Below, one piece after another: positions 24,301-36,500 of a stretch of 64,000 nucleotides of DNA. Made by a program: the position numbers and the translations under genes. The stretch is from contig NC_059372.1 of assembly GCF_019703515.2 (NCBI RefSeq), forward strand, positions 18,271,492-18,335,491. Reading direction: 5' to 3'. Origin of the DNA: Myxocyprinus asiaticus. Taxonomy: Eukaryota > Chordata > Actinopteri > Cypriniformes > Catostomidae. The first letter of the stretch is position 1, and every line of letters begins with the position of its first letter. The notes beneath the pieces are model-generated. The model made no database searches. It worked only from the letters and a program-made list of their open reading frames with translations, and had not been told where the DNA came from.

Positions 24301-27300
24301 GTCTGCTGAATGAAGATGTGATTAAGTAGATTGTCGCCGAACTTGACAAGTTGTGTATCCAGCGCACAACGGTACGAGGTCGAGAAGATTTTTATAAATT
24401 GTGGGCACTGTACAAATCCGTGTACATTTCGAGGGCTAACTAGTCTCCAGAGTCTGATACCACGGCTTGAGTTTTGCTCTTGCTTGTGAAATGGGCGGGG
24501 TGTGGACGTTGGCACCACGGCAGCGTATTAAGGGTGGGTTTTAGGGCAAGGCTGCGATCTGGCTATTGGCCAGATGGCGGCCAATGAGAGTTTAGTTTGA
24601 AGTACTTAGCTGCAAGTAAACTTGATTTCCATGAGCAGAACAGTATACTCTGTGGTTATCTGTCTGTGAAATTATCAGTACTTATGACTTTTGGACAGTC
24701 TGCAAGCATTTTCTGCTAATTTCTCAATATTTATACTGTAAAATATTTAACATAAGGTTCAATACTTTCTCTCTGTTGTTTTACTGTATAGTTGACAATG
24801 TTTGTGTGTTTGCTTTGGGTTGTGCATAGATTTTTTTTCTGTGTGGTGCATCTGTCAAACAAAATATGCATACATATTCATACAAAAATATCTGTAAATG
24901 ATTGAAAGGCTTGTTTGCAGCTATCTATGTGTGTGCCTGTGATAAGACACAGTGAGAGAGTGAGAGATTACAGTCTGTTTTTCATGTCCTCTGGGCTCTT
25001 GCGGTGCAGCTCTCTATAAGAATCTTCAAAGACGTGGTCTCTCCTCACATGGACGGCCATATCCTCTTTCCTCAGCCCCTCATCTAGACGTTCCAACTCC
25101 TGACGGAAATACCTAAGAGGCACACTTATTAGATAAATACTCAATCTGAATTAATACGGGAGAAAATAAATATACATACCTAAAAACATTACAGTGAGAG
25201 AGGGTAAAAGAAGGGAAATGGGAAGAGGTAATACTCAAAAATGTGAGGTCAACATGAAACAGCATTCGCACTACATAGACATGTTTTTCTGAGGATATAC
25301 TCATGAGAAAAAAAATTGTAGGGTGGAACTTGATTTAATCCTTCTGGAATTGATTAGATCATGCAAAGTGGATGCTACATACTAAAGGGGAAGTTGGAGG
25401 GGAGCGGTTGATAAATATGAGGGCTTGGTGATGTCAGCTGAAAAAGACAGTTGTTTCAGGGTAGGAGCAATTTATTACATTTGAATGAAAGATTACGAAA
25501 CATTTCTTTCACTACAATAACATGCAACGATAAATTGTGCACAATAAGACATGTAACGTGTATTAAGATGTACATAGGGTCAATTTTGATTTCATGTTTA
25601 CTCTAACAGGCAGTCAAAAGGTCTTACTTGCGCTTGACATCAAAGTCCAAGATGCGGATGTAGTCAACGAGAACAGCGAATGGCCCATCTGCCAGATGAG
25701 TGGTGGACTGACGCAGGATCTGATTCAGCACTGTACGGTGGGTCTCTGTTAAAGAGACAGAGAAAGTAAATTTTTTGGCTAGCCTTCATCAGTATTCAAC
25801 ATCCACTCCTCCTCTCAACAGTTTGAACCTTCATTAGGGCCCAGGGAACAGCTTCTGAACGATTGACTTACCTGCGAAACGTAGGAACTTCTGTGTGTCT
25901 GGAGGCAGGTTGGAGGAAATATGCATAGAGGAGGGCTCTCGGGAAAAGAAGGGATCCAGGGAGGATGGGGTTGCAGGGGTGAGAGGGGCAGGGGACAGTG
26001 GAGGAGGCTCGTCCTTAATGTGTGACAGCTGACTCTCCCGTGTGTCTCGTACTGGAGGTTTGCTTTCACGCTCTGTGGCATGCACCAGAAAAAAGGCCTC
26101 AACTGCTGGCTGCAGTACTGCAGTACAACATAAGAGATTCCGTTAGTATGAAATAATTATCTTATTTCTCAAAACATGGAAAAAAAAATATATATTAAAG
26201 CTGAAGTGTATAATTTCTGCACCATTAGCACAACCAAAAGGAACTGCAAAAATAAATGCAGTTTTTAAACAGCTTTCCCGAATGCTCCCCCTATCTTCCG
26301 TTGATAGATCAAACAGATAGTCCCACCCCAAACTAACACCACTGGTTGAGTCAATGCAGCTGTGTCGAGCAGTTGGCCACTCAAACAAACAGGGCAATAT
26401 TTTTATAGCACCACAGGGCCAGTGTTTACACTGAGGAAATCAACATACAAATGGCTTAATTATAGTTGTCTTTGCATATTAAGCTGAGATTTGAGAAAGT
26501 GTTTTAACAGAGAAAAATGTACACATTTCAGCTTAAATATTTAAATTATTAAAAACTTTTGAGATGTATCGTACCTAAAACAGCATGCTGGTCATGAGAC
26601 TCCTCAAGCTCTTTCAGACACTCTCCCAGCATGTCCCACAGCTCATCCAATAAGAGCTGCTCACTTAACAGTGGCAGGTCAGGCAAACGCTCCTCCTGTT
26701 CTTGCTGACTGCTGCTCTCTTCACCTACACACACACACACAAACCTTTTTAACATCTACTTGTGCTGTTTATAATGTAGTTGGAACTGTAAAATCTTTGT
26801 ACTCCTCCCAACTTTCCTCTTATACAAACTAGATGCACAGTGTATATTGTGTTATAAAAAAAGGACATTTCCAGTCCTGGGTGCTGACTGGTCAATACAG
26901 CATTCCTGCAGTGCTAAAATACACAACACAGCAACAGATAAAATGCAAAACACCCTAGTTACTGTGTATATTTTAGAACCCATAGAGGCCAAATACTAAA
27001 TATTTGTTTACATGAAAGAGGACTATATCTTCTAACTGAAGGATGGCATTTTATAAGGTATAGCCATTTTTCAAGACCTCACCTAGTGCTACCTGGTCCT
27101 GTTCTTGGGGTGAGGGCTGGTCCACATCCATGGGTGAATCGTCCCTTTGGGCTGCTGGGGGCTCGGCAACAGAGTGTACCTCAGACTGGACCAGAGGAAC
27201 CAAGGAACAAGTTGAGATTCATGACAAAACCCCAGACAAAGGAGGAGCGACAACAGTGTGTTTGTTTGTAATGTGGGGACAAAAAGATGAGATGAGGTGG

Positions 27301-27800
27301 TTATAGACTGAAACCAGAAGCAGTGCTAGAGAAAGAGCACCATGCACCAAAAGGGGGCTTGGAAAGAGCTTAAGCACAGAAGCCTTGGCAGCCAGCCAAA
27401 ATCAAACCACACACAAAGAGAAAAGCCAGAGTAGAGAGAATCAGGTGCTGGTGCAACATTCAAAAATCTCAAACATTGTATGATAACGTGTACAAAAACA
27501 GGCTTTTCGTATTAAACACAGTACAATGCAGTGAAAGGCAGAGTAGTGGAGAGGTGGAATAAAGAGAGCTGGGGATTAGAAAAGAATCATTGGTAGGTTT
27601 TGTGACAGAATAGTTTGGGTTGTCACTGGAGAATATTTGTGGGCTCAGTGTCAGTTTAGAAATTTTTCAAATTGTGATGAAACAGTGAATTTTCAAGGCT
27701 GTAAAGCTTTGATTTGAATTACAAGCAAATGAGAGATCATACATGATTTACTTGTATCATGACATTTGATGTGAAATTAGAGCTGGTAGTTTCTCGTTTT

Positions 27801-27846
<46 letters not shown>

Positions 27847-30482
27847 CAATTATTTTGTTGGCTAAAATAAAATAAGCAACATTGCTAATATCACTGTGAT
27901 TTTAATGTGTTAATTATTTGGCCATTACATTCCCTAAAGATCTTGTCAGTGGGATAATTTTGCTCTCCCTTTTCTTGCTATTTGCGATAATGTCCACATA
28001 AGACAAATATTTTAATAGGGTCTCTGGTTTAAACCCGTTAAACTATCACCATTGCTTCTAGGACTTTTTTTATTTTTCTCCTTTTCTCCCCAATTTGGCA
28101 TGCCCAATTCCCACTGCTTACTACGTCTTCGTGGTGGCGCGGTTATTCACCTCAATCCAGGTGCCGGAGGACAAATCTCAGTTTCCTTTGCTTCTGAGTT
28201 AGTCAGCCCGCACATCTTGTCACGTGGCTCACTGTGCATGACACCATGGAGACTCATAGCATGTGGAGGCTCATGCTATTCTCTGCGATCCATGCACAAC
28301 TGTCCTCGCGCCCCATTGAGAGCGAAAACCACTAATTGCGATCACGAGGATGTTACCCCATGTGACTCTACCCTCCCTAGTAACCGGGCCAATTTGGTTG
28401 CTTAGGAGACCTGGCTGGAGTCACTCACCACACCCTGGATTCGAACATGTGACTCCAGGGGTGGTAGTCAGCATCAATACTCGCTGAGATACCCAGGCCC
28501 CGCTTCTAGGACTTTTGACTAAGACAAAGTAAAAAAAATAAAAATAAAAAGGAGTTGAGAAGTCTGAATTAATTTCTAAATCAGTTCTTCTAAACTTTCC
28601 ATTTCAATGTATCAGTTTTAAAACCGAGATGTATATCATCAAAAGCATCGAGATATAAATTTAGCGATATCACCCAGCCCTATGTGTAATGCCTTAGTTC
28701 TCAAGAGTAAATTGAGTAATATTATTATGAGCCATAAGTCAACTATGTCTTATTCTATGTGATATATGTACAAGAGAAATACATTTTAGGGTATTATGAA
28801 CATCAATATGTGTGTGTGTGTGTAGGCGAGTAAAGTCAGTAGCAGTCTGCCTGCTGTCAGTGCGGCCCATGCTAACCGTGGCTGCGCTGAGCGTGCCAGC
28901 AGGGGGGTTGTTGGTTGCAGAGGTACTGGGAGCGGATGATCCAGCCACAGCAGCGGATGCAGCAGCAGCAGCAGCAGCAGCAACGGAAGAGGATGTGGAT
29001 GAAGAGGGTGGGGGGGCCTGCTGTAGACGGCGTGCCCTCTGCCCCTCTCTCACCATCTGAATGATGGCGTCCGCTTCAGCCTCTAGCTGACGGACTGCAG
29101 CCTGGATACTGCTGGCTGATCCCAGACTTGTCGAACCTGCAGAAATAAGAAAGACATGGAAACAGTGAGATAATTAATGCAGAGACAGACCTGTAAACAT
29201 AAAATCCATTTAACTAAAAGCTTAAATGTGATGCGTGGAAATGTTATTTAAGGATTAGAGGATGGCCTTTTGCTAAAAGGGACAAACCGCCACCAAAAAA
29301 GGAAAAATCTGTCTCCAAAACTGTATGACTGAGAAATTTTAAGAATGCTAACACCGTGTATCTTTCCTTTTATTGAAACTGAATGCCGAATGAGGCAGTC
29401 AGTCTTTAACATTCTGCTTAACATCTCTTTGTGTTTCATGGAAAAAAGTCAGTCATTTTTGTTTGGAACGACAAAAGGGTGAGCAAATGACAGTATTTTC
29501 ATTTCTGGGTGAAGAGTGTGTGTGTGACATACTTAGTCTTCCTCCTGTCTGCTTGGCTTTCTTGTTAGCGCGCCGTGTGTCTTCTCTAAGCTGGATGATG
29601 ACCTGCAGAACGCGCAGGAAGAACTTCTGTGTGGAGGTCTTGGACGTGAGTGAGCTCATGCAGGGCAGCTGCAGCTCACGGCCGCCTAGAGTGCGCTTCT
29701 GAGCAGCCACAATAACCACGCTCTCTGACCCGTCAAACCTGTGACCCCAAATGGACCCAAGAAAAAAAAGACATGTGCTGTTATTGTAATTAACCTTTAC
29801 ATGCAGGAGAGAGATAGGTAGGTAAAGTCCTGCAGCAGCCATAAATTATCCTATATTTGTATTATTTCTTTAGCAGAAGCTTTTAGCCAAAGCAACCTAA
29901 ATCAAACTCCTGAGATAGGCTGAAACCGTCTTTCCTCACCTGCTGGTCATCTTTCCCTTGGGGCGTGTGTTGATGGATGGGTCCTCATGAGAAGCTTCAG
30001 GAGACTGAGCCTCAGCACGGGCTCTTCTCTGCTGCTCCAGGTTATACTCCCTCAACTCCGCCAGTAAAGTGCCTACAAATAAAGGATAATGATCAGAAGC
30101 AAAGAAAGAAAAAGTTTAAAGGGGCCATATCTTTTGAAAAAAGTATGTACATAGAACAAGGCAAAATTGTTTTTCAATATATTAAATTATTGGTATTAGA
30201 AATATTATTGCTACTATGAATATTATTATTTTTTTTATACAGTAGTAAACATTTTCTGTCGTAATGTCTTAAATTTCATGCATCCGGCTGAACAGATTTA
30301 ATTTTTGCTGAACATTTATTTTGGCGGACCTTTGTGTTCTTCCTGATTTTGATGGTTGTTTTTAATAAACTCCCCATTCCAAATGAAATGCTGAAATATT
30401 TGCAAGCTGAAATCTCAGAGCTGCACTGGAGGAGTTTATGTGAGTGTTCATAGGCACTCATACACTAAATCGATCGATCGAG

Positions 30483-30521
<39 letters not shown>

Positions 30522-33500
30522 AGAACAGTGAGCCCAGCGGCACCTCTTGTCCAGTCTGAAGAGTGCAGCACAATGAACACATGCAGACTGTATATTATTT
30601 AATTAAATGACATCTTTTTTCCTTTTTGCCGTTTAATTATCACACTTGGCCATTTCGAGTTTTGAATTTGTTTGTCAAATTGTCATTGATTTCATCTTTA
30701 AAAAAAAAAAAAAAAAAAAGAAATCACATCCCATAAACATTTTGATAATAGCAACATATTGCAGTATGGTACCAGAATTAGATATTTCGTTAGTACTGGT
30801 ATACTGTGCAACCCCTCGCCAAAGGTATACAATTGAATTCCTAAAATATTCAAAATTGTCTAGTGATGTGGTACTGACCGATTTGTTTGCAAAGAGTGTA
30901 TCCAAGGTGATGGGCCCCACTGAGAAGCAGTCTGAGGACAGTGTCTCGGGTCTGCCCATCCCCTCTGGACAGCTGCAGCAGGATGTTGGCTGCGTCCTCT
31001 AAACCTTCCTCTGAACATGAGTGGGATGTCAGCACCTGGGCAAAAACCATGGGGGGGTTATTAATCACACTGCTGAGTTGAGTGAAAAGACTCCAGATTT
31101 AAGAGAATGGGACATGAGGCAACATATGTGCATGCACATTAAATACCTCCACAGAGAGCTGTAGCTGTTTCTCTGTTAGTCCAGTAGAGGCCAGTTTGGA
31201 TTCATTGTCAGTGATGCTCACTGCTGCCTTCTGTTTACCTGCTAAAAAGTGAGATACAAGGAACAGATTTACTGATGTACTGTAAACCTAAACAGTGGTC
31301 CATTCCAAAACAAAAGAGCCTGGCTAAAACATGAATCTGTCTCAATTTAATAACCCTAAAAGAAAAAAATAAATAAATACAATTGCAGATTATCAGAAAT
31401 TATGAGATAGGTCAATCACTGTTGTCAAATATTTATGTATTATGACCACTTCACTGTATAATTGACCATTGCCCAGTCAACTGATTTGTTACATGGAAAT
31501 CTCTTGAATCAATCTCTTTCTTCTCACATAATAAAATAACTTCCTCAAATCAATATTTCAAGTCCATTTATTTACTTGGCAAGTAACCATGTAAAAAGTA
31601 GGATAATGAACCGTCAGATGGCCAAAATAATGATAATGACTAGCTGAGTGTAGTCAAGTCATTTTTATTTGAATAGCGCCTTTCACAACACACATCGTTT
31701 TAAAGCAGCTTTACAGAAAATCATGCATTAACAGAAAATGAAACCGTAATATCTATCAAGTCTTAGAGTCATCATTGTGTAATTTGATTAAATACAATTA
31801 TGAAGTGTGTATAAAAAGTAATTAAATAACAACTGTATTTAGAAATCACAGTGAGCAAGCCAAAGTCGACTGTGACAAGGAACCCAAATCTCCATAAGAT
31901 GTTGGTTAATGGAGAAAAATAACCTTAGGAGACACCAGACTCACTGTGGGGGCCAGTTCCCCTCTGGCTAACAGCATGAATATAATGCCGATATTACTTA
32001 TTTATGTGCAGTGCAAGTCATGGTCTAAAATTATTAAACTTAAGTGTTAAGGGCCAGTGTTTAAACAATGATTCTGTAAGAACTGATAAAGGAAAATAAT
32101 TAATTTATAAAGCATGGCAACAAAAAAACAGCTGGTGCTGTTATTGAATGTTTTTAATTCAATAATTGTATTCCCAAATACATTGCTGACAAGATACATG
32201 AAAAAGTGCCTTACCAGTGAAACTGCCAGAGGTGGTGGTGCTGCCGCCAACAGCAGTAGTTGCTGTAGTGGCTGGCTGAGCGGGCGTCGTGACCAATGAT
32301 CCCTGTGTGGAGCCCATACCTGCCACTGCTGGGATGGTCCCTGAACCCACTGTGGCTTGAGTGGCAGGGGCAGAGGGGGGGGCAGTGGGAGCCTGAGGTA
32401 CTGGGTGGCTGGCCGGAACCTCCGTGGCCTTGTTGTCAGGCAGAGCAATGGAGATAAGAGAGAGCAGGCGGAGCAGTTTCTCAGTGAGTAGAGAACTACG
32501 ACGGATCACTGGGTGGGACAGCATGTTCATCAGCTGACCCAGCGGAGATGCCTCTAGGCTAAACAGTAGCCCCTCTGTCTCACCAGCACCCCCTAGGGGC
32601 ACAGTCTTCATGGAGGCCTTGCCCTTACGGCTCACATTCATGTTGTCCAGCTTGACCAGGAGGTCCCAAAAATCAGTGGAGATGCCGAGGGACTGTGGTG
32701 TACCTGAGCAGGTGCTCAGAGAATTATAGGCAGAAGAGGGATTGCCTGGGATAGCTGAGGAATTATTCTGGCTGGTGCCACCTGACCGGCAGCTTCCACT
32801 CGCAGTTGGTGTTGAGCTGGCACAAAGACGAGAGTCCAACTCCGATAAGGAGGAGGACAGAGGGTCCTTACACCGCTGCTGAGTGAAGTGACTAGGGAAT
32901 ACCTGCAGACAATAAGAGACAGATTCAGGGACTTCAAAAGAATTAACTGACAAATGGCTTGGCTAAATGCACCACCATTGCTTTAAGGCCAAAGTATACT
33001 TCGGGTATGCGTGTTACAGATTCCTCCTTGCACAGTATGTGCGATGCAAATTGCGTCATCAGCACAGCCGTGTGCCTTGACAGCGCACTGCCTAGATTTT
33101 CTTGACTCGTGCACGCGGTCCTCGTCTTTGAATGCTCTGATCATTGACTGTACTAAAAGAGTGTCACAAAGCAGTTGTAGTGCACATGCATCGCTCGCAG
33201 TCAGAAAAGTATACTCAGAAAAGCAACGTGGTCGACCGGGTGTGAGGCGATCCGGAAAGTGCAAAAACAAAGTATACCCGGGCCTTTAGAGCAGTGGTTT
33301 CTCAACTGTATTTGCTTTAAGACCCAGATTTTATATTGAACAAAAATTTCTTTTTAATCAAACATTTCAATGTTTTATTTAAAGGACATGTTGGCAATCT
33401 GCCTAATTTGGCTAGCTACTACAGAGGGGAAATTAATTTGATCCAAAATACTAGAGTTTGATTGGATGGACAACCTTTGACCTCAACAACAAAAAGATCC

Positions 33501-36500
33501 TGCCTTTTAAAAGTTGATAAGCCCGTTTATTTTGCTATCCTAATTAGGCATGATTATATGGACGGATACATTTTATTATTTGCATACAGTATTGTATTTT
33601 TCCCGTGGTGTCTTCAACCCTCTCAAAAAAAGCCTGCGACCGATTTCTTGGGTCGCGACTCACCAGTTGAGAACTATTGACTGAGAGCTCTTTGGCTCAA
33701 GGGATGGTCTCGTACCTTGGCCAGTTGGATGAGGGTATCCAGTACATGTCGACAGACAACTGGAGCTGCTTGTGGGTGAATGTGAACAGTTGATCCACCT
33801 CCTCCCCCTGAACAGGCCACTCCTGTTCCTGAAACTCCACCTACAAGCCCTCCTGAGCTCATGCCCCCTCCTGAATGCCTCTCCACGTGTTTCCTGCCCG
33901 ATGCCCGTTGGATCTGAAAGATGTTGGTCCTGCATCCCAGAGCTGCATCCATCGATACAGACAGCCAGGAGAGCTGACTGGAACTACGTGACTCTACTCT
34001 GTTCAACAGCTCCAGAGAGGAAGATGAGGATGAAGAGGCTACAGCAGCCTGCAGGGATGAAGAGGAGCCCTTGCCTCCGCTGGAAGAGCCCTGGCCAAGC
34101 GAGCGCTTTCCACGAGACTCTTCCAGGCGTGCGGTCTCCAGGCAGAGCTCGCTCTCACTGCTGCGCTGCAGGATGGACAGCAGGCTGCGGATGACCCAGC
34201 CTCGTGTCTGTGAGTGGTAACACAAGTTACGCAGTACTCGGTGGAGACGGCTGGTGTTTAACTTGGGCTCATCCACAAAAAGCAGCACTAGAAGGCAGGA
34301 CAAGGCTTCGTGGTCCAGAAGGAGACGCCCCCGCAAGCGCAGGAGAGAATCCACATTAGAACTAGATGGGCTACATTTAAAAACAAACAAAAGATAAATT
34401 ACAGATACTGGAATTGTAACTATGTAACCATAAATGGAATACGCTGCAAAAATAACAACCAAATCATCTTTCATTTAAAGGTGCACTCAGTAAGTTTTTG
34501 TGTAATTTTGGATTTACAGTGACACCTAGCAGCGTAGATGCAGAATCATTCAAAATCAGTAGTTTTCAGTCACAGATTCCATTGTCTAAATTCACTTTTC
34601 ACAGTCAGCCACGTGAAAGTATCCAATAACAGGGTAGTTACTGAGATTACGTGAGTAATATTAAACTGGTCATGTGATTCTAACATGACAACCCACAAGA
34701 GGGAGACCCTCTTTATGTAGTGAACATTATTTACATTTCAAAATTACAACTGATTTCTTTTTCTTTGAATTTTGTCCCCAATTTGGAATGCCCAGATCCC
34801 GATGCGCTTTAAGTCCTCATGGTGGCGTAGTGACTCGCCTCAATCCGGGTGGCGGAGGACGAATCTCAGTTGCCTCCGCATCCGATACCGTCAATCCGCG
34901 CATCTTATAATTTGGCTGGTTGTGCACGTTACCGCGGAGACCTAGCGCGTGTGGAGGCTTCACGCTATTCTCCATGGCATCCATGCACATCACACCATGT
35001 GCCTCACCGAGAGTGAGAACCACATTATAGCGAACACGAGGAGGTTAACCCAACGTGACTCTACACACCCTAGCAACCGGGCTAATTGGTTGCATAAGAA
35101 GCCTGACTGGAGTCACTCAACACGCCCTGGATTCGAACTTGCGACTCCAGGTGTGGTAGTCAGCATCTTTACTTGCTGAGCTATCCATGCCCACCTACAA
35201 CTGATTTCTTAAGAGAAAAACTTTTTTAATGAGGGAAAAAAATATGTAAAATAAATAAATAATAATAAAAAATAAAAAAAAAATCACTGAGTGCACCTTT
35301 AAAGAGATTAGTTAATCAAGCTGTCAGTCCCTCACATTCTGTCTGTCATATTCTTTTGTTCCACAGAGAAAAGAAAGTCATACAGGTTTGGTTCAACATA
35401 AGGTTGATTAAATGTTGACAATTTTATTTTGGGTGAACTATACTTTAATGGAGAGATATATTTCACATTTATGTTGCTATTTTGGTTCCATCCTCAAACT
35501 CACCGGCTGTGGTTGGTGCTCCCTCCCATTTGAAACGTGCCTCCTCTTTGCACTGCCAGCCGAGTGTACTGCACCCCACGGTTGCCACCCAGGCGGCTAG
35601 TGAAAGCGGGTGAGCGCAGGATGGCGGACAGGGCTGAAGAGGAACTGTGACCGAACAACCTCTCGTGCATCAGCTGCCTCTGCCTGGCCTCCTGTTCCCT
35701 GCGCAGTGCTGCAGCCTCTGCTGCAATGTCTGGGGGCATGACTGCCAACACGCTGTCTTCCATGTCCTCCAGCACAGACCGCCGCAGCTCAGAGGGTAAG
35801 GTCTGGATGAATGTGACAGGGTCCAGAGGTTGATCACCCTGTGTGGGTTGCTGGGATAACTCTCGGCGCTGCTGTTCTGCCCGCTGCTGGGCCAAAACCT
35901 AGTGACCAATCACAAGAAAACTATCATGCATAAATCACATTTTTGGAAGTCTTTAGAGTTTACAATTAACCAATATAATGTAGTGTACACAAGTAGCTTT
36001 TGGCTTCAGCGCAGGTTTTGGGAAATTTTTTTTAATTATCTTTTAAATATAAATACAATATTAAGTAAACTTAAACCAAAGCTAAAATTAAGCAAAATGT
36101 TGCATAGTCGCACACATATTAAAATGTAATAAATAAAACAAGAAAAAAGTACAAACACATAATGTGTATTTTAATTGGCCATGCAATGAAAGCATCATAA
36201 ATTCAATAAATACATTAATATAATACCATACACGTTATTGTAGGCCAAGCTTAAAATGCAAAACTCAATTTTATACACTGTAACAGGGGGTCCCTGCTCC
36301 GTCTCTCAATCCACACCAAGAGGACCTTCACCATAAAAAAAAAAGTTGAAGACCTCTGCTCAAAACAAAAAGACAAGCGCAGTTGTTTACTCATACCTCC
36401 TCCTGAATGGCAGGTGGTAGAGCAGCCAGGAACTCTGGGCTGACCTCCGTCAGACCTGGCCCTCCAGCCAGTACAGAGCTAGCTGTAGATGCCAGCGTGG

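Noticed and set aside
28052..28405. 117-codon plus-strand ORF
   Set aside because: It is the translation of a tRNA-derived SINE; the same ORF type appears at the SINE copies at 7437 and 34760.
32159..32953. 264-codon ORF as a separate gene
   Set aside because: It is huwe1 exon 37 read through its flanking intron; splice sites at 32214 and 32903 and homology define the true borders.
7437..35195. Calling tRNA genes at the SINE heads (7801-7864, 28440-28501, 35130-35195)
   Set aside because: A and B boxes are present but the cloverleaf is degenerate and each is fused to the SINE body with an A-rich tail, so these are SINE promoters, not tRNA genes.
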